Numbered from the stretch's first letter, positions 26,529 through 36,314 are shown. The stretch is 55,762 nucleotides of DNA from Myxococcus sp. CA023 (GCF_010998615.1 NZ_JAAEAH010000065.1:1-55762), one strand, 5' to 3'. Notes: generated by a model not told the origin, from the sequence alone. Made by a program: numbers and translations.

Positions 26529-28223
26529 CTATTCGAAGACGGAGATGTCAGGCCCGGACGGGCTCGCCGGCTTCGGCGGGGGGCGCGGCGAACGCCCGGG
26601 GGCCGCGGTTCGCACGGGCTCAAGCACCACGTTCGCCGTCTGCGTATCCCCGGCCACCCGGCGCAGGTTGAGCGTGAGCTCCTTGTCCTGGTGCCCCGGC
26701 ATGCGGAAGCTGAAGGAGTGCACCTTGTCGCGGCGGAGCTGGAGCTTCGTGGGCGTGGTGCCCACCATCTCCTCGCCTTCGTAGATGGATGCGCCGGACG
26801 GCGTCGAATCGAGGCTCACCGTGAGGACGGACGACTCCTCGGGCGTTCCCGTCGTGCCGGTCGCGGTCTGCGTCGTGGCCGATGAGGCGTCGCGGGGGAC
26901 GTTCACGACCACCGGCGTCGCGGGGGCGCTGCCGCCCGGGTTGCCAAGAACCACGGCCGCGCCAATGCCCAGCAGGACCAGCGGCACGGCGACCAGGGCC
27001 ACCTTCTTGCCGGTGGACATGCCCTCCGGCTCGGGAGGCGGGGGCGGAGGAGGCGGCGCGGACCGGGACGTCTGCGAGCGGACGCGGCTGGGAGAGGACG
27101 ACGAGCCGCTCCCGCCGCCCTGGGGCCTGGCGACGACGACGTTGGACGGCGTGGAGCCCCGGCCCAGGGTCGGCGCGGCGCCCACCCGCGAGGAGCGGAT
27201 ACCGCTCTGGCTGCCCTGACGGCTGGAACGGCTGCGGCTGTTGCTGCCGCGCTCGCTGGCGCTGGGGACGCCGCCGCTCGGCATGGCGTCCAGCTCTTCG
27301 GAGGAGAGGTCCGCCACTGTGTCCAGCATCGCGTCGATGAACTCCTGCGCGTTCTGGTACCGATCCTCCTTCTCCGGGGCGAGCGCCTTCTTGAAGAAGG
27401 CATCCAGCGCGGCCGGCACGGGGGCGCCCTGGCGCTTGGTGTTGACGGAGGGCACCGCCTGGGTGAGCGACGCGGTCAGCGCCTTGCGCACCGTGTTCGC
27501 GCCGAAGGGCGAGCTGCCGGTGAGGCAGAAATAGAGCACGCCCGCCATGGAGTAGAGGTCGGAGCGCTGGTCCACGGACTCGCCGCCGGCCTGCTCGGGC
27601 GGCATGTACTGGGGCGTGCCCAGCACCTGTCCGGTCGAGGTGAGCTGCTCCTCCTCCTCGGACTCCATGGCCTTCACCAGCCCGAAGTCCAGCACCTTGA
27701 CGAAGTCCTGGCCGCTGAGCTGCTGCACCATGATGTTGTGCGGCTTCAGGTCGCGGTGGACGCAGCCCTCCGCGTGCGCGTGCGCCAAGCCCTGCGACGC
27801 CTGCTCCACGAGGCTCAAGGCCCGTCGCAGGGACATGGGGCCCTGGCGCTTCACCGTCTCCTTCAGGCTTTCGCCTTCCAGGAGCTCCATCACGTAGTAG
27901 CAGGTGCCGTCCGGCGACCGGCCGAAGTCGAAGATGGTGATGACGTTGGGGTGCCGCAGTCGGCTGGCGAGCTCCGCCTCCCGGCGAAAGCGCTCGAAGA
28001 ACTGGGGGGCGGCGGCCAGCGACGGGTTGAGCGTCTTCACCGCTACCGGGCGTTGCACGGACGTCTGGGTGGCGCGGAACACCATGCCCATGCCGCCCTG
28101 GCCCAGGACGCTTTCAATTTTATAACGGCCGTCGAGCACCTGGCCGAGGAGCTGGAGGCTCTGGCCTGAACAGAGGTGGTCGACGCCGTCGGTGCTTCCG
28201 CAATGGGGACAGGGGGCAGCCAT
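26529..28223 (-). CDS. Ser/Thr protein kinase with PEGA domain
   Basis: A Hanks-type kinase. ATG 28223 gives 564 residues; the upstream frame to 28301 is rejected because MAAPCPHCGS (Cys5, Cys8, Cys18) forms a clean zinc-ribbon-like N terminus. Kinase domain about 34-300: GQGGMGMVF, K63, E-helix, HRDLKPHN (D158), DFG (179-181), GTPQYMPPEQ. A Ser/Arg-rich linker (320-390), an eight-proline run, one TM helix (407-427) and a PEGA domain (about 467-536) follow, placing the PEGA outside the cytoplasm. Divergent from the ABC-F gene. Substrate unknown; the FHA regulator 4 kb away is one candidate reader. Confidence 0.92.
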   Translation of the reverse strand: MAAPCPHCGSTDGVDHLCSGQSLQLLGQVLDGRYKIESVLGQGGMGMVFRATQTSVQRPVAVKTLNPSLAAAPQFFERFRREAELASRLRHPNVITIFDFGRSPDGTCYYVMELLEGESLKETVKRQGPMSLRRALSLVEQASQGLAHAHAEGCVHRDLKPHNIMVQQLSGQDFVKVLDFGLVKAMESEEEEQLTSTGQVLGTPQYMPPEQAGGESVDQRSDLYSMAGVLYFCLTGSSPFGANTVRKALTASLTQAVPSVNTKRQGAPVPAALDAFFKKALAPEKEDRYQNAQEFIDAMLDTVADLSSEELDAMPSGGVPSASERGSNSRSRSSRQGSQSGIRSSRVGAAPTLGRGSTPSNVVVARPQGGGSGSSSSPSRVRSQTSRSAPPPPPPPPEPEGMSTGKKVALVAVPLVLLGIGAAVVLGNPGGSAPATPVVVNVPRDASSATTQTATGTTGTPEESSVLTVSLDSTPSGASIYEGEEMVGTTPTKLQLRRDKVHSFSFRMPGHQDKELTLNLRRVAGDTQTANVVLEPVRTAAPGRSPRPPPKPASPSGPDISVFE

Positions 28224-28345
28224 GTGGGGCCGGAGTATAGACAGGCCCCGGCCCAACCCGGAAAGCCCCTGTAGGGCCCCAGAGCGAACGGGCGGGCACA
28301 TCCGACATTCCCGAGGGGCTCGCGGGCTGTTACATCCCCGGCGCC

Positions 28346-30319
28346 ATGAGCCTCGTCATCGCCCAGGACCTCTGTCTCTCCTACGGAAAGAAGGTCCTCT
28401 TCGAACAGGACAGTTTCACACTGGGTCCCAGGGACCGGGTGGGCCTCGTAGGGGCCAACGGGACGGGCAAGAGCTCGCTGATGAAAATCCTGGCGGGCGT
28501 GGCCCAGCCCGACTCGGGGACGGTGCAGTACAGCCGCAAGGCCCGAGCGGGCTACCTGCCGCAGGAAATCGCCGGGCTGCCGGATGGCACCGTGGTGGAG
28601 GCGGTGATGAGCACCGTGCCCGGCCGCGATGCCATGGAGGCGCGCCTCAAGGAGACGGAGGAGGCGCTCGCCGCCGCCATGGACGAGGAGGACCAGCTGG
28701 AGCTGTCCCAGTCCCTGGCGGACCTGCACGCGGAGCTGGACGACTTCGAGAACCGCTACGGCCGCCACCACGCCGAGCGCATCCTCAAGGGCCTGGGCTT
28801 CCGCGACACGGACCTGGCCAAGCCCACCTCCGCGCTGTCCGGCGGCTGGCGGATGCGCGCGGCCCTGGCGGGACTGCTGCTCCAGGACCCCGACCTGCTC
28901 CTGTTGGACGAGCCCACCAACCACCTGGACGTGCCCACGCTCACGTGGTTCGACGACTTCATGCGCCGCTCCAACAAGGCGCTGGTGCTCATCTCCCACG
29001 ACAAGGACTTCCTCAACCGGCAGATCAACCGGGTGGTGTCCCTGGAAGTGGAGGGCGTGCGCGAATACGCGGGGAACTACGACGAGTACAAGCGCCTGCG
29101 CGCCGAGGAGAAGGAGCTGTTGAGGGCCCGCGCCGAGAAGGTGGAGTCGCGCCGCGCGGAGCTGCAGGGCTTTATCGACCGCTTCGGCGCCAAGGCCACC
29201 AAGGCGCGTCAGGCCCAGAGCCGCGCCAAGATGTTGGAGAAGCTGGAGAAGGTGCAGGTCCTGGAGGAGCGGACGTCGATGAAGTTCCGCTTCCCCGAGG
29301 TCGAGCGGAGCGGGCGCGACGTGGTGACGCTGGAGGGCATCACCAAACGGTACGGCGCGCAGACCATCTACGACGGCCTCACCGGGCGCGTGGAGCGCGG
29401 GCAGCGTATCGCAGTGGTGGGCGCGAATGGCGCGGGCAAGACGACGCTCCTGAAGATGGTCGCTGGCGAGCTGGCGCCGGACACCGGGACGGTGACGCTG
29501 GGGCACAACGTGGTGGTGGGCTATTACGCGCAGCACCACGCGGACAAGCTGAACCGGCAGAACACCATCATCGAAGAGGTGCGCCCGCTGGCCGCGGACA
29601 AGCCGGAGAGCTACGTGCGCGGCGTGCTGGGCGCGTTCCTCTTCAGCGGCGACGATGTGGAGAAGCCCATTGGCGTGCTGAGTGGTGGTGAGCGCGCGCG
29701 GGTGGCGCTGGCCAAGCTGTTGCTGGTGCCGTCCAACTTCCTGCTGATGGACGAGCCCACCAACCACCTGGACCTGGACTCGGCCGAGATGCTGATTGAA
29801 GCGCTGAAGGGCTACGGCGGCACGTTGCTGTTCGTCAGCCACAGCCGGAGCTTCATCAACGGCCTGGCGTCGCACGTATGGGAGGTCGCGGACGGGAAGC
29901 TCACGCCGCACCCGGGCAACCTGGACGACTACCTGTACCACCAGCAGAAGCTGCAGCAGGCGGCCGCGGAGGCCGCGGCCATGGCGGCGGGCCTGGCGCG
30001 GGGCGAGAAGGTGGCCTCCGGGCCGATGACGGAGAAGGACCGCAAGCGGCTGGAGGCGGAGGCGCGCCAGCGCCGCAGCGTGGTGGAAGGGCCCCTCAAG
30101 AAGGAGATTGCGAAGCTGGAGGCGCGCATCGCCGAGGTGGAGGCCGGACAGAAGGAGCGCGAGGCGCAGCTAGCGGACCCGGCCCTCTACAACGACTTCG
30201 CGCGCGCCAAGCCGCTGATGGAAACGCACCGCGCGGGCAAGGAGGAACTGGAAGACCTCTATGCCCGCTGGGAGGCCGCGCAGGAGAAGCTGGCCGAGGC
30301 GTCCGCGTCACTGGGATGA
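28346..30319 (+). CDS. ABC-F family ATPase (Uup/EttA-like)
   Basis: ABC-F proteins act on the ribosome rather than in membranes. The 657-residue protein has two nucleotide-binding domains: the first with GANGTGKSSL, ALSGGWRMR and LLLLDEPTNHLD; the second with GANGAGKTTL, VLSGGERARV and FLLMDEPTNHLD. Between them lies the charged P-site-interacting linker (about 245-320). A C-terminal coiled coil (about 560-657) rich in Lys/Glu resembles the DNA/RNA-binding tail of Uup. No TM helices. Its end overlaps the convergent zinc-ribbon gene by 12 bp (30308-30319). Confidence 0.93.
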   Translation: MSLVIAQDLCLSYGKKVLFEQDSFTLGPRDRVGLVGANGTGKSSLMKILAGVAQPDSGTVQYSRKARAGYLPQEIAGLPDGTVVEAVMSTVPGRDAMEARLKETEEALAAAMDEEDQLELSQSLADLHAELDDFENRYGRHHAERILKGLGFRDTDLAKPTSALSGGWRMRAALAGLLLQDPDLLLLDEPTNHLDVPTLTWFDDFMRRSNKALVLISHDKDFLNRQINRVVSLEVEGVREYAGNYDEYKRLRAEEKELLRARAEKVESRRAELQGFIDRFGAKATKARQAQSRAKMLEKLEKVQVLEERTSMKFRFPEVERSGRDVVTLEGITKRYGAQTIYDGLTGRVERGQRIAVVGANGAGKTTLLKMVAGELAPDTGTVTLGHNVVVGYYAQHHADKLNRQNTIIEEVRPLAADKPESYVRGVLGAFLFSGDDVEKPIGVLSGGERARVALAKLLLVPSNFLLMDEPTNHLDLDSAEMLIEALKGYGGTLLFVSHSRSFINGLASHVWEVADGKLTPHPGNLDDYLYHQQKLQQAAAEAAAMAAGLARGEKVASGPMTEKDRKRLEAEARQRRSVVEGPLKKEIAKLEARIAEVEAGQKEREAQLADPALYNDFARAKPLMETHRAGKEELEDLYARWEAAQEKLAEASASLG

Positions 30320-31006
30320 GGGCCGCGTGGCGCTCGCCCGGGTCATTTGGGTGAGCATCCGGTGGAGCAGCCACATCAAGCCCTCGGAGGCGTACCCGCC
30401 CAGGTTGAAGGCCTGGCCTCCACGCCGGGTGGGGACGAACATCGGGATGTCATGGCTGCTGAACGTTTCCCTGTAGGGGGTGGCGCCACTGGGCGCGCAG
30501 CTCCCGCAGTAGAGGCGCTCCTCCGCGACGAAGCCGTGCTCCAGCCGTAGCTTGCGTCGGCACGCGGCACAGCAGGGAGGCCCTTCGAGCCGCACCGTGG
30601 CGCGGGCATCCAGCGGCTCATTGCGGTACGTCTCCACGGCGTCTTGCAGTTGCTGGAGCTCGCCCGCGTCCAGGGCCACGCCCGCGCAGCCCGAGCACAC
30701 CTCCATGGGGACCCCGAACACCTCCACCACGGGCAGGGGCGCGTGGCCACAGCGCGGACAGGTGGGGGCGCGGGTTCCACAGTGTGCGCACTCCGGGACG
30801 AACCGGAGCTCGCCCTGACAACCCTTGCAGCATCCTGGGCGGTTTTCCGCGCGTCGCAGGAGCGCATCCGACACGGAGCCTCCCATGACTTTCGTGAGCG
30901 CTTCGCCCTCGAACCACACCGCGCCACAGGCGCCACAGGTCTCCAGGGGAAGCTCACCGCTGGGCGTGAGCTGCATCGAGTTCTGGCAGAAGGGGCATGC
31001 GCTCAT
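30308..31006 (-). CDS. Multi-zinc-ribbon protein
   Basis: The 232-residue protein has at least eight Cys-X2-Cys pairs. Two blocks, CGACGAVWFEGEAL and CSGCAGVALDAGEL, match the zf-TFIIB-like ribbon in which a metal knuckle is followed by an aromatic/acidic W-x-D/E-x-GEL sequence. Others are CPFC, CCKGCQGEL, CAHCG, CPRCG, CCAACRRKL and YCGSC. Function unknown; such proteins may bind nucleic acids or serve as zinc-dependent scaffolds. Convergent and overlapping with the ABC-F gene, 85 bp upstream of the histidine kinase end, same strand as the latter. Confidence 0.8.
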   Translation of the reverse strand: MSACPFCQNSMQLTPSGELPLETCGACGAVWFEGEALTKVMGGSVSDALLRRAENRPGCCKGCQGELRFVPECAHCGTRAPTCPRCGHAPLPVVEVFGVPMEVCSGCAGVALDAGELQQLQDAVETYRNEPLDARATVRLEGPPCCAACRRKLRLEHGFVAEERLYCGSCAPSGATPYRETFSSHDIPMFVPTRRGGQAFNLGGYASEGLMWLLHRMLTQMTRASATRPSSQ

Positions 31007-31091
31007 GGGGATGACCTATAGGCGCTCGCCCCCAGGGGCGAAAGCAGCAATGTCCGGAAGGTGTGTTCCCCAGGTGCGCCGCCCGGTGTCG

Positions 31092-33335
31092 CTACGCGCG
31101 GAGCCGCTTGCGGCGCTCCCGCTTGACGCGGGCGTCCACATGCGATGGCTTGCCCGCGTCGCGCAGTTCGTCGGACACGGGCAATGACTGCGACGGCCGC
31201 TTCCCGGCAGGCAGGCCGTCCACGGAGATGGCCTCCGCGGGTGGCTGCTCGGAGGGGAGGGAGGGGAGGCGGATGACGAACGTGGTGCCTTCGCCCATCT
31301 TGCTCTGCACGGAGATGCTGCCGCCGTGGTTCTTCACGATGCGTTGGCAGATGGCCAGCCCCAGGCCGGTGCCTTTCTGCTTCGTCGTGTAGAACGGCAC
31401 GAAGATGTGCGGGTGCTGGTCCGAAGGAATGCCGGGCCCGTTGTCGGACACTCGCACCTCCACGAACTCGGTGCCGGCGCTGCGCAGCTCACCGAAGCGC
31501 TCCGGCTTCTCCGTGCGCACGCTGATGCGGCCCTCGCGCGTCTCGAGCGCCTGCACCGCGTTCTGCACCAGGTTGATGAGCACCTGCTTGAGCTGCTCCG
31601 CGTCGCCGTCCACGCGCGGCAGCATCAAGTCCAACTCCACGACCAGGTGGAGGTTGGACGGCACATCGTTCTGGATGAGCCGCATGGTGCGCGTGACCAC
31701 CTCGTTGAGGTCGGTGGTGCCGAAGCTCTGCTTCAGCGGGCGCGCGTAGTCGAGGAACGCCGTCACCACGCCGTTGAGCCGGTTGACCTCCTCGACGATG
31801 ACTTCGAGGAACTCCGCGTCTTCGCCCTGGTAGTGCGCCGGGTCCAGGCACTGCGCCGCGCCCTTGATGGCGCCCAGCGGATTGCGAATCTCATGCGCGA
31901 GACCCGCCGCCATTTCACCCAGGGCAGCCAGGCGGTCCCGCTCGCGAATCTTCTCGTAGAGCTTGGAGTTCTCCAGCACCGTCGCCAGCCGCTCCGCCAC
32001 CTCCAGGATGATGGCGATTTCGTCGGACGCGAAGGCCTCCGGCACCCGTTCGTCCCACAGGTTGAGGAACCCGATGACGCGGTCATTGCCCATCAGCGGC
32101 ACGGCGATGCCGGCCTTCACCTGCACCAGCGCCGTGCGCGTATCGTTGAGCCGCTTGAGCTCGTCCCGGTAGCGCTTGCCCTCCACCGCCTGCAGCCGCA
32201 TGGTGGCCATGCGGCGCTCCACGTTCTCCCGCAGCACCGCCTTCTGTCCGCTGGCCGCCGCGAAGAGCAGGCCGCGCGCCACCGCCGTGTCCAGGAAGGC
32301 CACCGGCAGCGGGCCGCGCGAATCCAGCAGCCGGTACCCGGGCCGGTCCTCCGCCAGCAGGTACACGGAGGCGTGCGTGACGCGGCCCGTCTCGTGGAGG
32401 GTGTCCAGCACCAGCCGGGCCAGCTCGGAGATTTCGATGACGTTCGCCATGCGCGCGCGCAGCGCGCCCAGCGAGTCCAGGAGGGCGAAGCGCTCGCGGA
32501 AGAAGATGCGCACCACCATCTCCTCCACCTTCACCTTCAGCGGCTCCAGGAGGATGAGGATGACGAACGCGGCCACCACCGTGTTGAAGAGGAAGAGGCC
32601 GGTGTTCTCCTTGCCCCACGCCGTCAGCACCGTGAAGACGGCGGCCAGGATGCTGGCCAGCACCGTCTGCGAGGCAATCTTGCCCAGCAGTTCGTGCAGG
32701 TCCATGAGCCGCAGACGCAGCAGCGTGTGGGCCAGGAAGAACAGGTACAGCGTGGAGAAGACCGACCCCAGCGTGGGGAAGGGGATGCCGAAGCTGACCA
32801 GGAAATCCAGCGCGGAGAAGAGGATGGCCGCGCCCGCGCCAATGGCCAGGTACGCCAGCCGGAACTTCTCGATGCGCGACTCCGTGGTGCGGACCCGGTG
32901 GAGCAGCAATGAACCGTAGGTCAGCAACGTGCCCAGCACCCACACGCCCATGCCCACCCGGGCCCAGAGCTTGTCGGCCAGGGGGGTGACCGCCACGGTC
33001 AGCCCCAGGACGGCGGACAGCAGGGCGAGCCGGCGGCCCACCAGGTTCGTCCCCTTGCTGACGCCCAGGAACTCCAGGAAGAAGGCAACAGCCGCGCCCG
33101 GCACCAGGGAACCCACCAGGATGGTGGCGCCCACGAAGATGCGGGATGTCCACGGGTAGTCGCCGGCCGGGAAGACGCTGTGAAAGAAGAGCGAAAGGTA
33201 GTAGCCGGCCACCGTCAGCGCGAAGACGGAGTACAGCGTCAGTACCCTGGGCCTGCCGGGCCGCAGCAACATGGACACGCCCAGGGCGAGCCCGATGATG
33301 GATGCCAGCAGCGCGCTCTGTGTCCGGATGTCCAT
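31092..33335 (-). CDS. Orphan membrane histidine kinase (7TM-GAF-HisKA-HATPase)
   Basis: The 747-residue kinase has about seven hydrophobic helices in residues 5-265, a GAF domain (about 290-455), HisKA with H481 (AAGLAHEIRNPLGAIKGAAQ), and an ATPase domain: N box LINLVQNAVQAL, G1 SDNGPGIP, F and KGTGLGLAICQRIVKNHGG. The NtrB-like H-box fits a partner of the NtrC family. No response regulator is adjacent, so it is an orphan in this window. The C-terminal tail after about 700 is basic (VKRERRKRLRA). Divergent from the lytic transglycosylase by 107 bp. Confidence 0.9.
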   Translation of the reverse strand: MDIRTQSALLASIIGLALGVSMLLRPGRPRVLTLYSVFALTVAGYYLSLFFHSVFPAGDYPWTSRIFVGATILVGSLVPGAAVAFFLEFLGVSKGTNLVGRRLALLSAVLGLTVAVTPLADKLWARVGMGVWVLGTLLTYGSLLLHRVRTTESRIEKFRLAYLAIGAGAAILFSALDFLVSFGIPFPTLGSVFSTLYLFFLAHTLLRLRLMDLHELLGKIASQTVLASILAAVFTVLTAWGKENTGLFLFNTVVAAFVILILLEPLKVKVEEMVVRIFFRERFALLDSLGALRARMANVIEISELARLVLDTLHETGRVTHASVYLLAEDRPGYRLLDSRGPLPVAFLDTAVARGLLFAAASGQKAVLRENVERRMATMRLQAVEGKRYRDELKRLNDTRTALVQVKAGIAVPLMGNDRVIGFLNLWDERVPEAFASDEIAIILEVAERLATVLENSKLYEKIRERDRLAALGEMAAGLAHEIRNPLGAIKGAAQCLDPAHYQGEDAEFLEVIVEEVNRLNGVVTAFLDYARPLKQSFGTTDLNEVVTRTMRLIQNDVPSNLHLVVELDLMLPRVDGDAEQLKQVLINLVQNAVQALETREGRISVRTEKPERFGELRSAGTEFVEVRVSDNGPGIPSDQHPHIFVPFYTTKQKGTGLGLAICQRIVKNHGGSISVQSKMGEGTTFVIRLPSLPSEQPPAEAISVDGLPAGKRPSQSLPVSDELRDAGKPSHVDARVKRERRKRLRA

Positions 33336-33442
33336 GAGGAGGCGGACAGTCTAACCTGTGTCAGCCTCCGGAAATTTTCCATGACCTGCCGGTTGTCCTG
33401 GGGCGAGCCCGCGCGCATCTCCCTGGGACCCAGCCCCCGCGT

Positions 33443-35848
33443 ATGAAGCCCTTCCTTTCCAAGCTCGCCGTCGCCGCCTCCGCGCTCCTGATGACCGCGC
33501 AGGCCCCCGCCCCTCAGGCGGTTTCGTCCACCCCGGCCGAGCCCGAGGCGTCCGAAGCGCCGGCCCAGCACCCCAGCAACGCGCCTCCAGAGGCGCAGTT
33601 GTCGCCCCCTCCCGACTCGGAGAAGGCGCCGCTTCCGGTGGGCTACGTGGAGGTGCTCAACCCCGCCTTCCCCAATGCCGCGCCGCCCACGCCGGTGGTG
33701 CACCGAGGCCGCCGCTACGCGCTGGAGGACCTGGCGCCTTACTTCGGCGAGGGCAAGAAGAAGGAGGCCCGTGACGCGTTCGACCGTGGACAGTACACGC
33801 GCGCCCGCGAGCTGCTGAAGGACGAGGGCGACAGCCCGCCGGTGCGCTACCTGCGCGCCCTGGCCGCCGTCCGCGCCGGAGATGACGCGTCCGCCGCCAA
33901 GGAATTCACCGCGCTGGCCCCGGACTATCCCGCGCTGAAGGACCGCTGCCTGACGCATGGCGGCGTGGCGCTGGAGAGCCTGCGCCGCTTCGATGAGGCC
34001 GCGGTGCTGCTGGAGCAGGTGCCACCCGAGTCCAAGCTGTACGTGGACGCGCGGCTGGCCCTGTCGCGCGTGCTGCGCAAGAAGAAGGACGCGGCGGGCG
34101 CCATGGCCGCGCTGGAGCCGCTCACGTCGCGCGCGGCGCCCAGTTGGGGCCGCAACGTGGGCGCCGAGGCGCTGATGGCCATCGCCGACATCGCCGCGGA
34201 GAAGAAAGACAAGGCCGCCGAGCGCGCCGCGCTGTGGCGCCTGTGGGCCGCGCACCCGCTGTCCGCCTTGTCGAAGCAGGCCGAGAAGCGCCTCAAGGGG
34301 CAGACGCCGCCCGTCGATGCGAGGGTGGGGCGTGGCGAGGCGCTGGTGGAGTTGCACCGGAACAAGGCCGGCCTGGAGCAGTTGGAGCCGCTGCTGCCGA
34401 AGCTGGCGCTTCCGGACCCGCTGGCCTGTCGCGCGCACTTCGCCTACGGGAAGGGCATGCGCAAGGAGCGCCAGCACACGCGCGCCATCCAGGTGCTGAC
34501 GCCCGTGGCGGAGAAGTGCCAGGACCGCGACCTGCTAGCGCGCGTGCTGTACGTGCTCGGCTCGTCGCGCTCCATCGTCGACCAGGCGCGGGGCACGGAG
34601 ACCTACGAGCGGCTGGCGCGCGAGTTCCCGGACCACTCGTTCGCGGATGACGGCCTCTTCTACGCGGCCGACCTCTACCTGAAGACGGGCCGTCCGAAGG
34701 AGGCCATGGCCCGCCTGGACACGTTGGCCCGGCTGTACCCGCAGGGGGACTTCCTGGGCGAGGCGCTCTTCAAGGCGTTCTGGATTGCCCGCACCACTGG
34801 CGTGGAGGACTCTGGCCTGTCGTTCCTGGACCGCATCGAGGCGCAGTTCGCCAAGGCGGACGAGAGCTACGACGTGGAGCGCGCGCGCTACTGGCGTGCT
34901 CGGACGATGCAGGAGAAGGGCAACGTCCAGGGCGCGGCGGAGCTGTTCGAGAAGCTCTCCGTGGACCACCCGGCGACCTACTACGGGCTGATGGCGCGCT
35001 CGCAGCTGGCGAAGGTGGACCTGCCGCGGCTGGAGAAGGTGTCCGCCGAAATCTTCGCCGTGCCCGAGGCCGCCAGCCCCTGGCCGCTGTTCGCCGGCCC
35101 CATGGGCGAGGACCCGCACTTCCGCGCGGGCGTGGAGCTGTACCGCCTGGGCTTCAAGGAAGCCGTGTCGTCCGAGATGCTGGCCGTCAACCGGACCAAT
35201 CTGCCCGCGGAGTCCGTGCGCCTGCTGGTGCTGGTGCTGCACGAGGCAGGGGACGAGCGCTCCGCCCACGCGGTGGCGCGGCTGGCGCTGCGGAAGGACT
35301 TGAGCGGGCGCATCACTCCGGAGACGCGCGTGGTGTGGGAGGTGGCCTATCCCAACGCCTTCCGCGACAGCATCGAGAAGCACACCGCGGACGTGGGCGT
35401 GGAGCCGGACCTGCTCCAGGCGTTGATGCGGGAGGAGAGTGCGCTGGACCCCAAGGCGCTCTCGTGGGCGGGAGCGATGGGCCTCACCCAGTTGATGCCG
35501 TCCACCGCGAAGGGCGTGGCGCGCGAGCTGAAGCTCAAGCGCTTCAGCGTGGACCAGTTGCTCCAGCCCGACCTCAACATCCGCATGGGGGCCCACTACC
35601 TGGGCGGCTTGCTCAAGCGCTTCAACGGACACACGCCCTTTGCGGTGGGCAGCTACAACGCCGGTCCTGGCGCGGTGAATCGTTGGAGGTCCGACAGGCC
35701 GGACCTGGCGCTGGACGCATGGGTGGAGGAAATCCCCATCTCCGAGACGCGCGGCTACATCAAGCGCGTGCTGCGCTCCTTCAACACGTACCAACTGCTG
35801 TACGGACGGGCGCCCAAGCTGCCCGTGCTCAAGAGCGCCGCGAAGTAG
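33443..35848 (+). CDS. Soluble lytic murein transglycosylase
   Basis: It cleaves peptidoglycan glycan strands to anhydromuropeptides in the periplasm. The 801-residue product has a signal peptide (MKPFLSKLAVAASALLMTAQA, cleavage likely after residue 21), a Pro/Ala-rich segment, a long alpha-superhelical (TPR-like) region about 90-620, and a C-terminal SLT domain from about 650: LLQALMREESALDPKAL with catalytic Glu near 664, AGAMGLTQLMPSTAKG, and FAVGSYNAGPGAVNRW. The layout matches E. coli Slt70. Divergent from the histidine kinase, which could be its regulator but need not be. Confidence 0.92.
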   Translation: MKPFLSKLAVAASALLMTAQAPAPQAVSSTPAEPEASEAPAQHPSNAPPEAQLSPPPDSEKAPLPVGYVEVLNPAFPNAAPPTPVVHRGRRYALEDLAPYFGEGKKKEARDAFDRGQYTRARELLKDEGDSPPVRYLRALAAVRAGDDASAAKEFTALAPDYPALKDRCLTHGGVALESLRRFDEAAVLLEQVPPESKLYVDARLALSRVLRKKKDAAGAMAALEPLTSRAAPSWGRNVGAEALMAIADIAAEKKDKAAERAALWRLWAAHPLSALSKQAEKRLKGQTPPVDARVGRGEALVELHRNKAGLEQLEPLLPKLALPDPLACRAHFAYGKGMRKERQHTRAIQVLTPVAEKCQDRDLLARVLYVLGSSRSIVDQARGTETYERLAREFPDHSFADDGLFYAADLYLKTGRPKEAMARLDTLARLYPQGDFLGEALFKAFWIARTTGVEDSGLSFLDRIEAQFAKADESYDVERARYWRARTMQEKGNVQGAAELFEKLSVDHPATYYGLMARSQLAKVDLPRLEKVSAEIFAVPEAASPWPLFAGPMGEDPHFRAGVELYRLGFKEAVSSEMLAVNRTNLPAESVRLLVLVLHEAGDERSAHAVARLALRKDLSGRITPETRVVWEVAYPNAFRDSIEKHTADVGVEPDLLQALMREESALDPKALSWAGAMGLTQLMPSTAKGVARELKLKRFSVDQLLQPDLNIRMGAHYLGGLLKRFNGHTPFAVGSYNAGPGAVNRWRSDRPDLALDAWVEEIPISETRGYIKRVLRSFNTYQLLYGRAPKLPVLKSAAK

Positions 35849-36078
35849 GTGCGCCGCTGCCATCCGGGCGCATGCCGGGTGGTGGCGGTGGAGAATTCGT
35901 GCGGAATGGGGCGCGAATGCCGCGGGTTATGTCCACGCCCGGAAAAAGGGTGCCTGCGTGTGGGGGACCCCCTATGCAACTGGCCGGAAACGTGACACAT
36001 GGCCAGGGCCGCACCCTCACACGGCGTGGCAACCAGCTCAATTCATGAAGCTGGTAGAGAAAGACGAAGAGAAGCGTA
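35849..36078 (+). promoter_or_regulatory. Leader region of the cold-shock gene
   Basis: This 230-bp gap includes an inverted repeat at 35860-35882 (CCATCCGG with CCGGGTGG, one G-U) close to the transglycosylase stop, probably its terminator. The rest, with the AT-rich 35895-35950 part, must hold the cspA promoter and leader. cspA-type genes commonly have long structured 5' leaders; no cold-box was found. GAGAAG precedes the start. Confidence 0.4.
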
Positions 36079-36282
36079 ATGGCGACTGGTACCGTGAAGT
36101 GGTTCAACGACGCGAAGGGCTTTGGGTTCATCATGCAGGACGGCGGGGGCGAGGATCTCTTCTGCCACCACACTGCGATTCAGACCCAGGGCTTCCGCAC
36201 GCTGCAGGAAGGCCAGAAGGTCGAGTTCGACGTGGCCCGTGGCCCCAAGGGCCTGCAGGCTCAGAACGTTCGCCCGGTCTGA
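36079..36282 (+). CDS. cspA: CspA-family cold-shock protein
   Basis: A 67-residue single-stranded nucleic acid chaperone. [23 protein letters not shown] contains RNP1 (KGFGFI), and DLFCHHTAI is the RNP2 position, where the common VFVHxS is replaced by LFCHHT. The [21 protein letters not shown] end is standard. ATG 36079 has GAGAAG at the right distance. A strong intrinsic terminator follows at 36315-36356, so it is monocistronic. Confidence 0.95.
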   Translation: MATGTVKWFNDAKGFGFIMQDGGGEDLFCHHTAIQTQGFRTLQEGQKVEFDVARGPKGLQAQNVRPV

Positions 36283-36314
36283 GTACCTACTGAGCGCTCA
36301 TAGCGCTTAGTCCG

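Noticed and set aside
28043..29941. 632-codon minus-strand open frame opposite the ABC-F gene
   Set aside because: His/Leu/Gln-rich shadow; the ABC-F frame has all expected motifs.
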